NCBI GenBank assembly: GCA_028284235.1
Contig: JANQSC010000068.1
Coordinates: 1 to 54,648 of the forward strand
Direction: 5' to 3'
DNA: 54,648 bases
From: Opitutaceae bacterium
GTDB lineage: Bacteria; Verrucomicrobiota; Verrucomicrobiia; Opitutales; Opitutaceae
Shown here piece after piece: positions 1-8,865 of the stretch (position 1 is the first letter of the stretch; each line of letters opens with the position of its first letter). The translations under genes and the position numbers were made by a program. The notes below the pieces were generated by a model, which saw only the letters and a list, made by a program, of their open reading frames with translations, had not been told where the DNA came from and ran no database searches.

Positions 1-2490
1 TTCATTCTGCCCATCTGCAAAGCTCGCGACAATCCTCTCGGCCGAGAGGACTTCGCCGTTGGAGTCCCTTGACGCAATCGACAGAATCGAATTGAATCCG
101 CTAACCGTGACGGGACGTCCGTTGGGCTGCTCTAGCGTGGAACTCGCCACCAGGACAGCCCCACTGTCCCAATCCAGCTCTGAATCCGATCCTAAAAGCA
201 ACGAGGGTTCCCCATCTCCATATGCGGCGATTCCCCCGACGGCCACGCGTCCACGAATAGGAACACTCGATGCGTCGATGCCAACTAGCCCGTCCGACCC
301 GCTAAAACAGGCGCTCCCACAATAGAGCCCTCCTAAACCCGAACCCGATATTTGGATACTTTTCAAGTCAGCTCGCCCGTCGTACCTCTCTCCATCGAGA
401 AAGATGCTCTCCGCGACTTGAGAGACCGGGCCAAGCGGGAAGACTGACAAATAGGTGCTTTCCGAGGATCCCGCTAGGGACACCTCCGCGAGACCTTTTG
501 CCAGGTAGTGATCATATCCATACTTTAAAGGAAGTTGAGCGGCTTCTCGGGAATCCGGCGTCAACTCAATGGTGACAGCGCCGTCGCCTTTGAACTCGAC
601 AACCACAATGTCGTCGCTTTCGTCCAGATAGTATATACGAATGACTTTGTTCGGGTCAGCATGAACACTCATCTGGCTTCCAGTCATCGCCATTCCATCG
701 TAAACGATCGCATCAATCTCCTTGTCCCACTCAAGCGCATGGCCACCGATTCCATTTACCGCGAGAGAATGGCCGAACTGGTCCGTAGTTCGAATGCGGC
801 TTGCCAAATTCCCCAGGGGAATGGGACTATAGTTAAGTTGGTCGGCAAAGCGGAACGTCGTCACTCCGTTGTCGGCTAGGAGAACCGTATTCCCCCCGTA
901 TCCAGACATGTAAGGCGCATGTCTCACTAGCCTTATCGACGATCCATCAATACTCTCGGAATAGGGATACGACCAATGAGATAGATGATATAGTTGAGAA
1001 CGTCCATTATAGACGTTTCCCGTAATCAAACCAGCAGGTTGATCGATTCGAAAGAGGGCTTCTGCAGTCAATTCACGATGAAGCAGTTGCTGCCCATCGT
1101 GATTCCCGAGCTGCTGCAGGAGACCCGTCATCTTGGCAATATCTCCAATCGTCGGGTACATACCCACTCCAAAGAGTGGAAGTCCACGGCGTCCCAACGG
1201 TTCAATCGTTCGCATCATCGGCGCATCGTGGACTCCAATCGGAATGAGCACTTCACTTTTTAATACATCCCAGATATCCGCGGCAGGACCCTCCTCTCGT
1301 TTAAGGTAGGTATCCATCGCTACGCCTAGAACAAACGTATGAGTTGTATTGTACCTCATTCGCACGCCTGGATCCCAACTGTAGTTACCAAATCGTGACG
1401 CTGCATCTAGTTTTTGCTGTATCGACAGTGCCCTCGACCAATCTTCTAACTTTTGCGATCGCTCGTCATTTAAACCATCCCCGATGCCCGTAGCCATATT
1501 CAGGCAATCACTGAAAGTAACTCCTGCCCAACCGTTGTGGCCCGGAGCCAGATCTACGTAATCCACGATTCTCTCGTCTAACACGGACTCGCCGTACTTC
1601 TCTGCCAAACGTAGCAACGCGATCAACGCTCCCAGCGACTTTGTCACGGAAAACGCCCCGTGTCGCATGTCATCGGGATACGGGTAGTCTCCATAGCGGG
1701 TAATCGGGTCTTGAGAATATAGAACACCATCCACGATCGCGCCAGTTTGGGATATCTTTTCCGGACTCATCCAGGAGTTGAACATGCGGGTCTCCTCGCT
1801 CGAAACATTGAAGGGCAGTTCCGACCACGGCCTAGTCAAGACCCGATCCTCGAGGAGCGCGTTGAAGGCGTCATAGTTAGCTTCGCTAACCGGTCGCGGC
1901 GTGTAGCTCGCCGATACCGTAGCAGTCATATCTGTTTGATACCATTCAGTGGTCTCTTGGACCACCTGAACGACGACACTGGATACCGAGCTCTCATCAT
2001 AGACGAACGTTGCCAGTCCATTATGGGCCTGATTGTAAAACGGACCTACCAACGTAAATGGGAACGAAGCGCGAGACTTTCCACCATCGGATGCTTCAGA
2101 CCATACGTTTCCAATTCCCAGAATGATCCTCCAGTAGCTACGATCGTAAAATGACCCGACAATCTCGCGATCGCTTGGCACCAACATCCCGTCAACCGTA
2201 AAGAACTCGGCAGTAAATGACGGGAAATAGTCCATCCCCGCTTCCAGCGCTGGATTCGACAATGTCATTGTAGCCGATCGAAACGCTATCGATCCAGAAA
2301 TCGAATGCATCGCAGGAAGGCGTTCCCCTATCGGCATGTAATAGTGATTGTCTAACGGGGATTCCAAACGATAGATCCCGCCCGCCAATTGGCTGGCTGT
2401 CAGTCGATCGCGAGCTTCTGCGGAATCGGTCGTCAACACCGATTGGCAGACAAGCGCGGCCAACAATGGAAACAGAGATCTGGAGGCCAT
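1..2490 (-). CDS. Secreted serine hydrolase (beta-lactamase/NylB-like fold) with long C-terminal extension, 3' end outside window
   Basis: This open frame starts at ATG 2490 and runs without a stop to base 1, so at least 830 residues are encoded and the C-terminus lies outside the window. The start MASRSLFPLLAALVCQS looks like a signal peptide, so the product is probably exported. The region around residues 225-480 resembles penicillin-binding-protein-like serine hydrolases: S281-V-T-K284 fits the SxxK nucleophile and base, and Y380-N-T sits where a Tyr-containing second motif is expected, although the canonical YxN spacing is not exact. The roughly 220 residues before it and 350 after it are not parts of a standard beta-lactamase domain; I do not recognise them. 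It lies 76 bases downstream of the LytTR regulator on the same strand and could belong to that operon. It is more likely an esterase or amidase than an antibiotic resistance enzyme, but the substrate is unknown. Confidence 0.7.
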   Translation of the reverse strand, partial: MASRSLFPLLAALVCQSVLTTDSAEARDRLTASQLAGGIYRLESPLDNHYYMPIGERLPAMHSISGSIAFRSATMTLSNPALEAGMDYFPSFTAEFFTVDGMLVPSDREIVGSFYDRSYWRIILGIGNVWSEASDGGKSRASFPFTLVGPFYNQAHNGLATFVYDESSVSSVVVQVVQETTEWYQTDMTATVSASYTPRPVSEANYDAFNALLEDRVLTRPWSELPFNVSSEETRMFNSWMSPEKISQTGAIVDGVLYSQDPITRYGDYPYPDDMRHGAFSVTKSLGALIALLRLAEKYGESVLDERIVDYVDLAPGHNGWAGVTFSDCLNMATGIGDGLNDERSQKLEDWSRALSIQQKLDAASRFGNYSWDPGVRMRYNTTHTFVLGVAMDTYLKREEGPAADIWDVLKSEVLIPIGVHDAPMMRTIEPLGRRGLPLFGVGMYPTIGDIAKMTGLLQQLGNHDGQQLLHRELTAEALFRIDQPAGLITGNVYNGRSQLYHLSHWSYPYSESIDGSSIRLVRHAPYMSGYGGNTVLLADNGVTTFRFADQLNYSPIPLGNLASRIRTTDQFGHSLAVNGIGGHALEWDKEIDAIVYDGMAMTGSQMSVHADPNKVIRIYYLDESDDIVVVEFKGDGAVTIELTPDSREAAQLPLKYGYDHYLAKGLAEVSLAGSSESTYLSVFPLGPVSQVAESIFLDGERYDGRADLKSIQISGSGLGGLYCGSACFSGSDGLVGIDASSVPIRGRVAVGGIAAYGDGEPSLLLGSDSELDWDSGAVLVASSTLEQPNGRPVTVSGFNSILSIASRDSNGEVLSAERIVASFADGQNE

Positions 2491-2566
2491 AATAACCTAT
2501 GACCCGCCACCACGAAAAGGTACGCCACAAATTCTGCGAATTGCTCCTATTGCTATGCGTACGGCT

Positions 2567-3280
2567 TCACCCGGAGCAATCGCTGGCAAGAACCCGCCTA
2601 AGGTCGGCTACTCGAGTTCGACCCACAGGGACGACATCGCCGTCGACGAGTTCTACCGAATAGCGGCTTCCAATAGCGGTGTGGAGCGCTCTAATCTCGT
2701 CTAGGCGCACGATATGAGATCGATGAACGCGAATAAAATTATCCGCTAGCAAGAGTTCAATGCTATCCAACGTTTTTTCATACAGCTTCGTTCTGCCGTC
2801 CCTCAATCGAATCTCGGTATAGTCGTTTGCTCCATTGAATGATACTACATCGCCCACTGGAACCAGTTCGATTTTCCTCGCGGACTTAACGGCTAAATAC
2901 TTCGGCGCCCCCCTGCCCGCGCGATCACTGTCCAAGAAACGGTCGAATGCGCGCTTTAATCGCTCTTCTTCGACGGGCTTCGGCACAAAGTCCAACACGC
3001 CGTACTCAAACGCAGTCACCGCGCGATCGCTATAGGCGGACACGACAATCGTCTGAAAGGACTCAGCTAAAACGTCCTTCAAGGTTTCGAACCCGTCTTT
3101 TCCATTTAGATTTAGATCCAGAAGCAGCAGATCGATCCCGTTTTTCCCGATCGCTTCCGTGGCGGCGGAAAGGCGCGTAGCCGTATCCAAAGACACAATC
3201 GCGTCTCCAAGAAGCGATCGGGTCAGTCGAACCAAACGCTTCAACGCCCGCGACTCGTCCTCCACTATGAGGATTCTCAC
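2567..3280 (-). CDS. LytTR-family response regulator
   Basis: This 237-residue protein is a two-domain response regulator. Residues 1-115 form a receiver domain with the acidic pair E8-D9, phosphoacceptor D55 (in LLLLDLNLNG), S81 and conserved K101. Residues about 128-232 match a LytTR DNA-binding domain, with the typical run 'VGDVVSFNGANDYTEIRL' followed by 'FIRVHRSHIVRLDEI'. LytTR proteins bind pairs of short direct repeats on one face of the DNA. The start codon overlaps the end of the kinase gene by four bases (ATGA), so the two are translationally coupled and are surely partners. A direct repeat fitting a LytTR site lies in front of the operon, which suggests autoregulation. Confidence 0.93.
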   Translation of the reverse strand: MRILIVEDESRALKRLVRLTRSLLGDAIVSLDTATRLSAATEAIGKNGIDLLLLDLNLNGKDGFETLKDVLAESFQTIVVSAYSDRAVTAFEYGVLDFVPKPVEEERLKRAFDRFLDSDRAGRGAPKYLAVKSARKIELVPVGDVVSFNGANDYTEIRLRDGRTKLYEKTLDSIELLLADNFIRVHRSHIVRLDEIRALHTAIGSRYSVELVDGDVVPVGRTRVADLRRVLASDCSG

Positions 3281-5121
3281 GACACCGCCTTTCCGCTACG
3301 CTCCAGAGGTAATTGGATGCGAGACACCCAGTTCGCCTCCACTACGCCGTTCCACAGACGCCAATTCCCCGGATAACTCTCCTCCAAACGCGACTCCACG
3401 TATCTCAGGCCAGTCCCGTTTTGAAACTCTCCACTAGCTTTCGAATGCTCGGGGCCCTCCATTGGAACGATCAAACTGTAATAGCGTTCCCCAGAGTCAA
3501 TCTTCCCTTGTAACTTAAATTCGACTACAGATTGAGCGTACTCGTTATGGGTCACTCCGTTTTCAACTAATGTGTGGAGGGAACAAGGAGGAATTGAATC
3601 TTCCAAATTTACTCCCTCGACAACTAGCCGATACTCGGTCTCCATCCGGTAGCTCATGATCGCCAGGAGAGAGCGGCAGAGCTCTATTTCCTGCCCGAGC
3701 GGAATTTCCCTCTGTCCCGATATTTTCAGCAGGATGCGGAAATGCCGACTGAGCTCGTGGATAAACGCGACTCCGGTATTCGGACTTTCCTCCACCCAAT
3801 CAATCAGGGCATTGAGGGTGTTCATTAGAAAATGCGGCTGTATAGAGTGCTTAATCAGCTCCGTCTCCAATCGAGCTTTAGTCGCCTCCAGCTCGGCTTT
3901 GCTCAAGAGCGCATTCTGATGATCCAGCTTATCTCTACCAATCTGGCGCGTCAGCGCGGCGAGAATACTAAAGACCAGCAGGACATGCCCCAAGAGCAAG
4001 AACTGAATGTCGGCCGCAAGCAGTAACGGAAGCGTTGCAGCGGCAGCTCCAACTAAAATCAACCCGCTGCCCGGTTTTCGTTTCCAAGCGGCATATACCG
4101 CAAACAGAGTTGCCGAACCATTTCCAATCCCTAAATGAAGATAGAGTCGAAGGTCTTGATACGGTATCGAATAGTACACAATCAGCAGGGCAAGACCAAT
4201 CCAACCGACGTGCAACGCCTTTCGCTTCAATGAAAAGTGCGTCAGGAAAAACGTGGGCAGAAGTAGTGATATAACGAATACGCACAACAACGCGATCGCT
4301 CGGCGTCGAGCGTCATCGTAGTAGGTGAAATTCTCTGGATGGGAGAATTCGTAGAACGCCGAGTACATCGCCATGGCGAACAACCCCGACAACAAACTAA
4401 AAAGAAAGTAGCTGGTCGTTCGTTCCGCAAACAGATAAATCAGCAAGAATATGACGCATACTCCACACGCAAAACCGAACATGTACCGAGCTACGTAGAT
4501 ATTGCTCAAATCGATAGGTATTTCATAACTGTCATCCGTCAACTTGATCGAGTGGAGAATCGGACCGTCCAACGCCTTGTCATAATGGCTGGAAAGGCGA
4601 ATCGCGATTTGATGCTCCCCTATTCCTAGCAATCGTTCGGGAATCGGAACCCAATGCACATTGAGCCCCGGGATCTCGCTTTCCCGATCAACACCAACCG
4701 TTCCCGTCCCCCCGATTTTCTCACCGTCCCAATAGATTTCTCGAGCCCCTTTTATTTCATGGAAAAGCGAGTCAATATGTCGCTGGACCCAATCGCTCGT
4801 AATCACGACTTTGACCCGTACCCAAAAAATCCCTTCAGAAACGTCGACAAATGGCCCTTCGCTAAACACACCGTCTTTCGATTTCGGGAGAGTCCAATCC
4901 GAATCGTCTAGCGCGACCGCCGCCCAACCCTTGTCGTCGCCCTCTCGCATTCTCCAGGAAGACGCATCGAAATACCAGGCAGGAAGCGCTTGCGAAACCG
5001 GGCTAGAAACCGCCTGCTTAGAGAGATTATCGGATCCTCCAGGCAAGTCTTCAGCGGCGCTCGAAAGCGCAAACAGAGAACAAACTAAGGCAGGAATCGC
5101 TAATATTCGGCAAGAACGCAT
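3277..5121 (-). CDS. LytS/AlgZ-type sensor histidine kinase with 7TM sensor region
   Basis: This 614-residue membrane kinase begins with a signal sequence (MRSCRILAIPALVCSLFALSSAA). An extracytoplasmic region of about 180 residues follows that resembles the 7TMR-DISM extracellular beta-sandwich, which may bind carbohydrate. About seven hydrophobic segments lie between residues 205 and 390, then a short coiled coil and a His_kinase (PF06580) domain. The phosphoacceptor is H430 in 'IQPHFLMNTLNAL'. The ATP-binding part is short, with an N-box-like 'LHTLVENGVTHNEY', and the 'GTGLRYVESRL' segment fits the G box of this family. It phosphorylates the LytTR regulator encoded immediately downstream with a four-base overlap. 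The signal is not deducible, but the sensor type suggests a saccharide-like ligand outside the membrane. Confidence 0.9.
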   Translation of the reverse strand: MRSCRILAIPALVCSLFALSSAAEDLPGGSDNLSKQAVSSPVSQALPAWYFDASSWRMREGDDKGWAAVALDDSDWTLPKSKDGVFSEGPFVDVSEGIFWVRVKVVITSDWVQRHIDSLFHEIKGAREIYWDGEKIGGTGTVGVDRESEIPGLNVHWVPIPERLLGIGEHQIAIRLSSHYDKALDGPILHSIKLTDDSYEIPIDLSNIYVARYMFGFACGVCVIFLLIYLFAERTTSYFLFSLLSGLFAMAMYSAFYEFSHPENFTYYDDARRRAIALLCVFVISLLLPTFFLTHFSLKRKALHVGWIGLALLIVYYSIPYQDLRLYLHLGIGNGSATLFAVYAAWKRKPGSGLILVGAAAATLPLLLAADIQFLLLGHVLLVFSILAALTRQIGRDKLDHQNALLSKAELEATKARLETELIKHSIQPHFLMNTLNALIDWVEESPNTGVAFIHELSRHFRILLKISGQREIPLGQEIELCRSLLAIMSYRMETEYRLVVEGVNLEDSIPPCSLHTLVENGVTHNEYAQSVVEFKLQGKIDSGERYYSLIVPMEGPEHSKASGEFQNGTGLRYVESRLEESYPGNWRLWNGVVEANWVSRIQLPLERSGKAVS

Positions 5122-5174
5122 GTTGAACCCGGATAATTTTGAAGAGGACCCACTCTGTTTTCGAGTTCAAAGCT

Positions 5175-5205
5175 GAGACGTTCGACACCTGTCCGGAGAC
5201 GTTCG
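5175..5205 (-). promoter_or_regulatory. Direct repeat, probable LytTR-binding site upstream of the kinase-regulator operon
   Basis: The 10-mer GAGACGTTCG occurs at 5175-5184 and again at 5196-5205, exactly 21 bases (two helical turns) apart and 54 bases in front of the kinase start codon. LytTR regulators such as AlgR and AgrA bind pairs of short direct repeats of about this spacing, and the ACGTTCG core agrees with the published LytTR consensus core. Binding by this particular regulator is inferred. Confidence 0.6.
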
Positions 5206-5584
5206 CCAGTATCGCAGCCCAATGAGGTTCAGACCAACAAATTTGTTAGCTATTTGCTGGAATCCACTCATTGAGTTGCATCCATCTGCATCTCCGCCAA
5301 CTGGAATCGCCCGGGGGATCAAATCCCCAGCAAGGCAGAGTACGACTACTTTCGCTATTACGCGCCAGTAAAGAATTGACCGCTCCGCGAGGCGACCGGA
5401 ACACTCCATTCAAATGTCGCGACGCGAGGTTCAAGAGTCTACGTTCTTCTTCAACTCGCTTTGGCCAGTAGTTGACCAAAACCGATTTAGCAACCGCGCT
5501 CAAATTGGTGACCCTAAACACGAGATAGGGACCGAGACACTGAATCCTATCGCGACGTCGTTTCTGGATCGCCAAATTTTAGAG
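5206..5584. other. Non-coding stretch between kinase operon and esterase gene
   Basis: No convincing gene is present. Short frames exist on both strands (5246-5575 minus and 5414-5785 plus), but neither has a signal sequence, a recognisable motif or a ribosome-binding site, and the plus one runs into the esterase gene from the other side. A small perfect hairpin, GGGGAT-CAA-ATCCCC, lies at 5314-5328 without a following T-run. The region may hold gene debris that I cannot identify. Confidence 0.4.
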
Positions 5585-6481
5585 CTAATTAGGGCTCAGC
5601 GCGTATGCGATAAACTCAAACGAGCCTTCCAAACCGCCTTGGACGTAGTTCATATTGTGTCCCCCGTCCCTTACCCTCAGTTCTATGGGAATCGAGAGGG
5701 ATCGCATTTGCTGAAACAAACTCACACTCCCCTTCAATCTAAAATCATCGTCTCCGCAATCCAAATACCAAGCGATGTTCTTTAGAAGCGACAAATCTGT
5801 ATCGACGAGGAGATGACAGGGGTCGTTACTCCGGTAGTGGTCCGTAAATCGGTCGAGTTTACTTAAATCGCGACCGTACACCGGCCCGCGAGTGGAGGAA
5901 TTCCATTCTTCAGTGGACATCGCTCGTATTCGATCATCCTCGCAGAACGATCCCATAAAGGACACGCAGGCCAGAAACTCGCGCGGATGCTTCATCGCGA
6001 GCGTAACGCTTCCGTATCCTCCCATGGAAGACCCCATGAGGACGCGGCCCTTTCGCCCCGGAATCGCATGGAACGTAGATTCAACAAAGGGGATCAATTC
6101 CTCCATGAAGAAGTCTTCGTATCGAACGGATTGGTCGTGATTATTGATGTACCGGCTTCGGCTCGCTGCCGGCATCAGAAAGATCATCGGAGGGAGTAGT
6201 CCCTTTTCAATCGCGGCATCGGCGTGCAATTTGATTTCACCGTTGTCGACCCAGCTGCGTTCGTTTCCGCCGCCTCCATGCAACAGGTACACGACGGGCA
6301 GCTTCGCGCCGTTCTCATCGTAGGTTTCTGGAAGATACACTGAGTACGGGACTGATTTACCCAGAATCTCAGAGTCGATTGCGTTTCCAGTAGCGACTTC
6401 ACCTCCTGCTCCAGCGGCAAACGACGCTGCGCAAAGAACCAAGAATCCTTCGATTGCGAACAGGGAAATCTTGATTCTCAT
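5585..6481 (-). CDS. Secreted esterase, alpha/beta hydrolase (esterase D/feruloyl esterase-like)
   Basis: This 298-residue protein has a signal peptide (about residues 1-24) and the PF00756 esterase fold. The oxyanion-hole segment is 'VVYLLHGGGGNERSW' (63-77). The nucleophile elbow is G150-S-S152-M-G, with S152 catalytic. An acidic residue near D241-D246 (LDCGDDDF) and H275 in 'DGGHNMNY' complete a triad. The family includes feruloyl and acetyl-xylan esterases and S-formylglutathione hydrolases. The signal peptide and the polysaccharide-degradation context favour a carbohydrate esterase acting outside the cytoplasm. It is divergent from the transporter operon starting at 6562, with 80 bases between them, so the two may share a control region. 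Confidence 0.82.
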   Translation of the reverse strand: MRIKISLFAIEGFLVLCAASFAAGAGGEVATGNAIDSEILGKSVPYSVYLPETYDENGAKLPVVYLLHGGGGNERSWVDNGEIKLHADAAIEKGLLPPMIFLMPAASRSRYINNHDQSVRYEDFFMEELIPFVESTFHAIPGRKGRVLMGSSMGGYGSVTLAMKHPREFLACVSFMGSFCEDDRIRAMSTEEWNSSTRGPVYGRDLSKLDRFTDHYRSNDPCHLLVDTDLSLLKNIAWYLDCGDDDFRLKGSVSLFQQMRSLSIPIELRVRDGGHNMNYVQGGLEGSFEFIAYALSPN

Positions 6482-6561
6482 AACAGGGACAGAATAATTG
6501 TCTTAGTATCGCCCACAATCGCTCAATACCCCTCGAGTACGAGAACAAACAGCAGCTTTCT

Positions 6562-7377
6562 TTGAAATCTTCGCTTTACAGATTCGGCCTAGCGTTTGCG
6601 TGCGCCGTCACGATCGCTTTCAATGGAGAGAGTCGCGAGAGTGTTTCAGAGCCGAAGCCTGCCCAAGAGATTCGGGTGATCACTTCCGGAGGACTGGCGG
6701 CCGCATTTGACGAGATTGTCCCGCAATTCGAGTCCAAAGCAGGAGTGAAGATCCAGACCGCCTACGGCTCCTCCTCCGGAGGCGCTGAAGATTCGATTCC
6801 GTCTCGGCTCGCAAGAGGAGAGACCTTCGACGTTCTCATTTTGGCCCGATACTCTCTGGATAATTTAACCAGGGAAGGCTATGTCAGGGAAAGCGCGCAG
6901 GTGGATCTAGCGGAATCAAAAATCGGTATGGCAATCGCGAGCGGCCAGCCAAAGCCGGACATCAGCACACCCGATAAATTCCTGGAGGTTGTGTTGGCTG
7001 CCGATTCTATTGGATATTCGGCCAGCGCCAGCGGAACGTATCTTTCACAGGATCTTTTCCCGCGCCTGAAAATCTGGGAAACGATCCAAGAAAAGAGCCA
7101 GAGAATATTGAGCAGGCGCGTCGCGAGTTTAGTCGCCTCCGGCGAGGTTGAAATCGGGTTTCAGCAAATCAGCGAAATCATATCTATAAGCGGAGCCCAG
7201 CTCGTTGGGCCTATCCCGGAAGAGTATCAGAAGACCACAGTGTTTTCCGCCGGAGTTACTCGATCCTCCACCCGGCCGGATCTCGCCGATTCGCTTCTCG
7301 CCTTTTTGAGTTCCGACTTGTCCGCTGATGTTATCAAGTCCACAGGTCTGACGCCTTTGGTGGGGATGCCGAAATGA
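6562..7377 (+). CDS. ModA-like periplasmic substrate-binding protein heading a tripartite transporter operon
   Basis: The frame begins with TTG at 6562 and encodes 271 residues with an N-terminal signal peptide (KSSLYRFGLAFACAVTIAF). The fold-type sequence 'IRVITSGGLAAAFDEIVPQFE' and later 'GETFDVLILARYSLDNL' and 'GEVEIGFQQISEI' match the ModA/sulfate class of solute-binding proteins. No ABC permease or ATPase lies nearby. Instead its stop overlaps the start of a TctC-type gene by four bases, so it is co-translated with a tricarboxylate-type transporter. It probably binds an organic anion rather than molybdate, but the ligand cannot be read from the sequence. The TTG start is the only reasonable one; no strong ribosome-binding site precedes it. 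Confidence 0.8.
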   Translation: MKSSLYRFGLAFACAVTIAFNGESRESVSEPKPAQEIRVITSGGLAAAFDEIVPQFESKAGVKIQTAYGSSSGGAEDSIPSRLARGETFDVLILARYSLDNLTREGYVRESAQVDLAESKIGMAIASGQPKPDISTPDKFLEVVLAADSIGYSASASGTYLSQDLFPRLKIWETIQEKSQRILSRRVASLVASGEVEIGFQQISEIISISGAQLVGPIPEEYQKTTVFSAGVTRSSTRPDLADSLLAFLSSDLSADVIKSTGLTPLVGMPK

Positions 7378-8396
7378 CCGCGCGGACCCAACATCCCAGG
7401 ACAGGATCAAGGCTGTGCTGGACTTTTGGTTTGTTGTTCACCGGCCTCCTCCAAAGCCTTCACGTATGGGCGTCATCGGAGAATTACCCTGAGAAACCGC
7501 TAACAGTGATAGTGGCGTTCGGAGTCGGGGGCAGCGCGGACCGGATGACTCGTACCGTATCCGGATTCTTGAGCGAAGAGCTGGGTCAACCCATTCATGT
7601 TGTCAACAAGAAGGGAGCCGGCACGCTCCTGGGCTCTCGCTTCCTACTCGATCAGCCGCACGACGGATATACATTGTTGGCCAGCAGTTTCTCGCCTTAC
7701 TTGATCAATACCATTCTGGAAGGCAACGCCAACTATGGCATCGACGACTTCGCCTATCTCAACTTCCAGTGGTTTGACGAAGACCTCATCGCGGTGAACA
7801 AGGATGCACCCTACCGAGATCTCCCGGAGCTGCTGGAAGCGATTCGTCTCAAACCCAAAACGGTCAAAGCATCAGTGGTAAGGGGCTCGGCTGGCCACTT
7901 GATGGCTCGCTTGCTCCTCGATTCGGCCAACATACCGCGCGACCACCTCAATCTAGTCACTTACAACAGCGGTGGCCAGGCGCGAGCAGCCGTAGCCGGG
8001 GGCGTGGTGGATTTCATACTAATCAGCGCCCAGGGAACAGAATCGATCAGAGAATATATCCGGCCGCTGGCTATCGTTAGCCGAAACGCAAACCCGGACT
8101 GGAACGCTCCAACGCTCAACGAGGCTCTAGAGCCGCTCGGGCTAACAGTCCCCGTATTGCAAGGCTCGGTCAGAGGTTTCGCCGCCAGCCGCGTTTTTCA
8201 GGAAACCTATCCGGAACGATTCGAGATATTGGTCAAAGCTATGGAGGCCGCTTTGAAAAACGAGGACCTTCAAGCGGTGTTGAAACAGTCGAATATCGGA
8301 GGACGTTGGGTCGGCCCCGAAGAGTCCAATCGAATTATGCAGGAGAGCTTTTCTGTCTTCAAGGACTATGCCCACCTTCTAAAGCCCGGTGGATAA
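7374..8396 (+). CDS. TctC-family (BugT) substrate-binding protein of a tripartite tricarboxylate transporter
   Basis: The 340-residue product has an N-terminal signal peptide followed by 'NYPEKPLTVIVAFGVGGSADRMTRTVSGFL', the hallmark of TctC/Bug periplasmic binding proteins. 'IHVVNKKGAGTLLGSRFL' and 'YNSGGQARAAVAGGVVDFI' fit the two ligand-contacting loops. Length is normal for the family (about 320). Such proteins capture carboxylates in the periplasm and deliver them to TctB/TctA, driven by an ion gradient. The gene overlaps its upstream neighbour by four bases and the downstream tctB-like gene by eight, so all are translationally coupled. Confidence 0.92.
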   Translation: MTARTQHPRTGSRLCWTFGLLFTGLLQSLHVWASSENYPEKPLTVIVAFGVGGSADRMTRTVSGFLSEELGQPIHVVNKKGAGTLLGSRFLLDQPHDGYTLLASSFSPYLINTILEGNANYGIDDFAYLNFQWFDEDLIAVNKDAPYRDLPELLEAIRLKPKTVKASVVRGSAGHLMARLLLDSANIPRDHLNLVTYNSGGQARAAVAGGVVDFILISAQGTESIREYIRPLAIVSRNANPDWNAPTLNEALEPLGLTVPVLQGSVRGFAASRVFQETYPERFEILVKAMEAALKNEDLQAVLKQSNIGGRWVGPEESNRIMQESFSVFKDYAHLLKPGG

Positions 8397-8865
8397 CGCT
8401 TCAGAAAACGACAAGGAGCCTCCCCATCCAGCCTTTCGCTGGATGGACGCGTCCCTCGTCGTCGCGCTTGCGGCGCTCGTCCTCTGGTACTGCGTGGATG
8501 CGCTCAGCGCCTCCCGCCATATCCTCAACATCATCCTGATCCTTCCGGTAACGGCGGTGGTCTTGGCGCTTTGCGCTATCCAATTGGCCCGGGAAGCGCT
8601 TCGCCCTTCTCCGCCCGCCCAAAAGGTTGAACCGATCGGCAACGCGCCGACTTCCTTTGCCCTGTTTGCCGGATTTGTAGTGGCGCTTCCTTGGCTGGGG
8701 TTCGACGTCGGTTCCTGCCTGTTTTTGATGGCCTACCTCTGGCTCCAAGGAGAACGCCGCTGGACCTGGATATTTGGATACTCGCTAACGTTCGCATCGA
8801 CTGCATCCCTCTTTTTTGGAGCCATGCTGCCATACCCCATGCCAATGCTGGTTTTCCCCCCATGA
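8389..8865 (+). CDS. TctB-family small membrane subunit
   Basis: This 158-residue protein starts with GTG at 8389, inside the end of the tctC-like gene. It has four hydrophobic helices: about residues 20-38, 45-65, 85-105 and 128-150. This is the usual topology of the small TctB subunit, which is poorly conserved in sequence and is identified here mainly by position between TctC and TctA and by topology. Its stop overlaps the start of the TctA gene (ATGA at 8862-8865). An ATG start further in would remove part of the N-terminus and break the coupling, so the GTG start is preferred. Confidence 0.85.
   Translation: MDNASENDKEPPHPAFRWMDASLVVALAALVLWYCVDALSASRHILNIILILPVTAVVLALCAIQLAREALRPSPPAQKVEPIGNAPTSFALFAGFVVALPWLGFDVGSCLFLMAYLWLQGERRWTWIFGYSLTFASTASLFFGAMLPYPMPMLVFPP

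Noticed and set aside
5314-5328. GGGGAT-CAA-ATCCCC hairpin as a terminator
   Set aside because: It is short and lacks a T-run, and it lies upstream of the genes on its side rather than behind one.
5246-5785. Frames on both strands in the gap between kinase and esterase genes
   Set aside because: No motif, signal or ribosome-binding site; the plus frame overlaps the esterase gene. Possibly debris, but I cannot tie it to a family.
8691-8861. Extended N-terminus for the TctA subunit
   Set aside because: It lies inside tctB and is unlike TctA; the ATGA overlap at 8862 gives the standard length.
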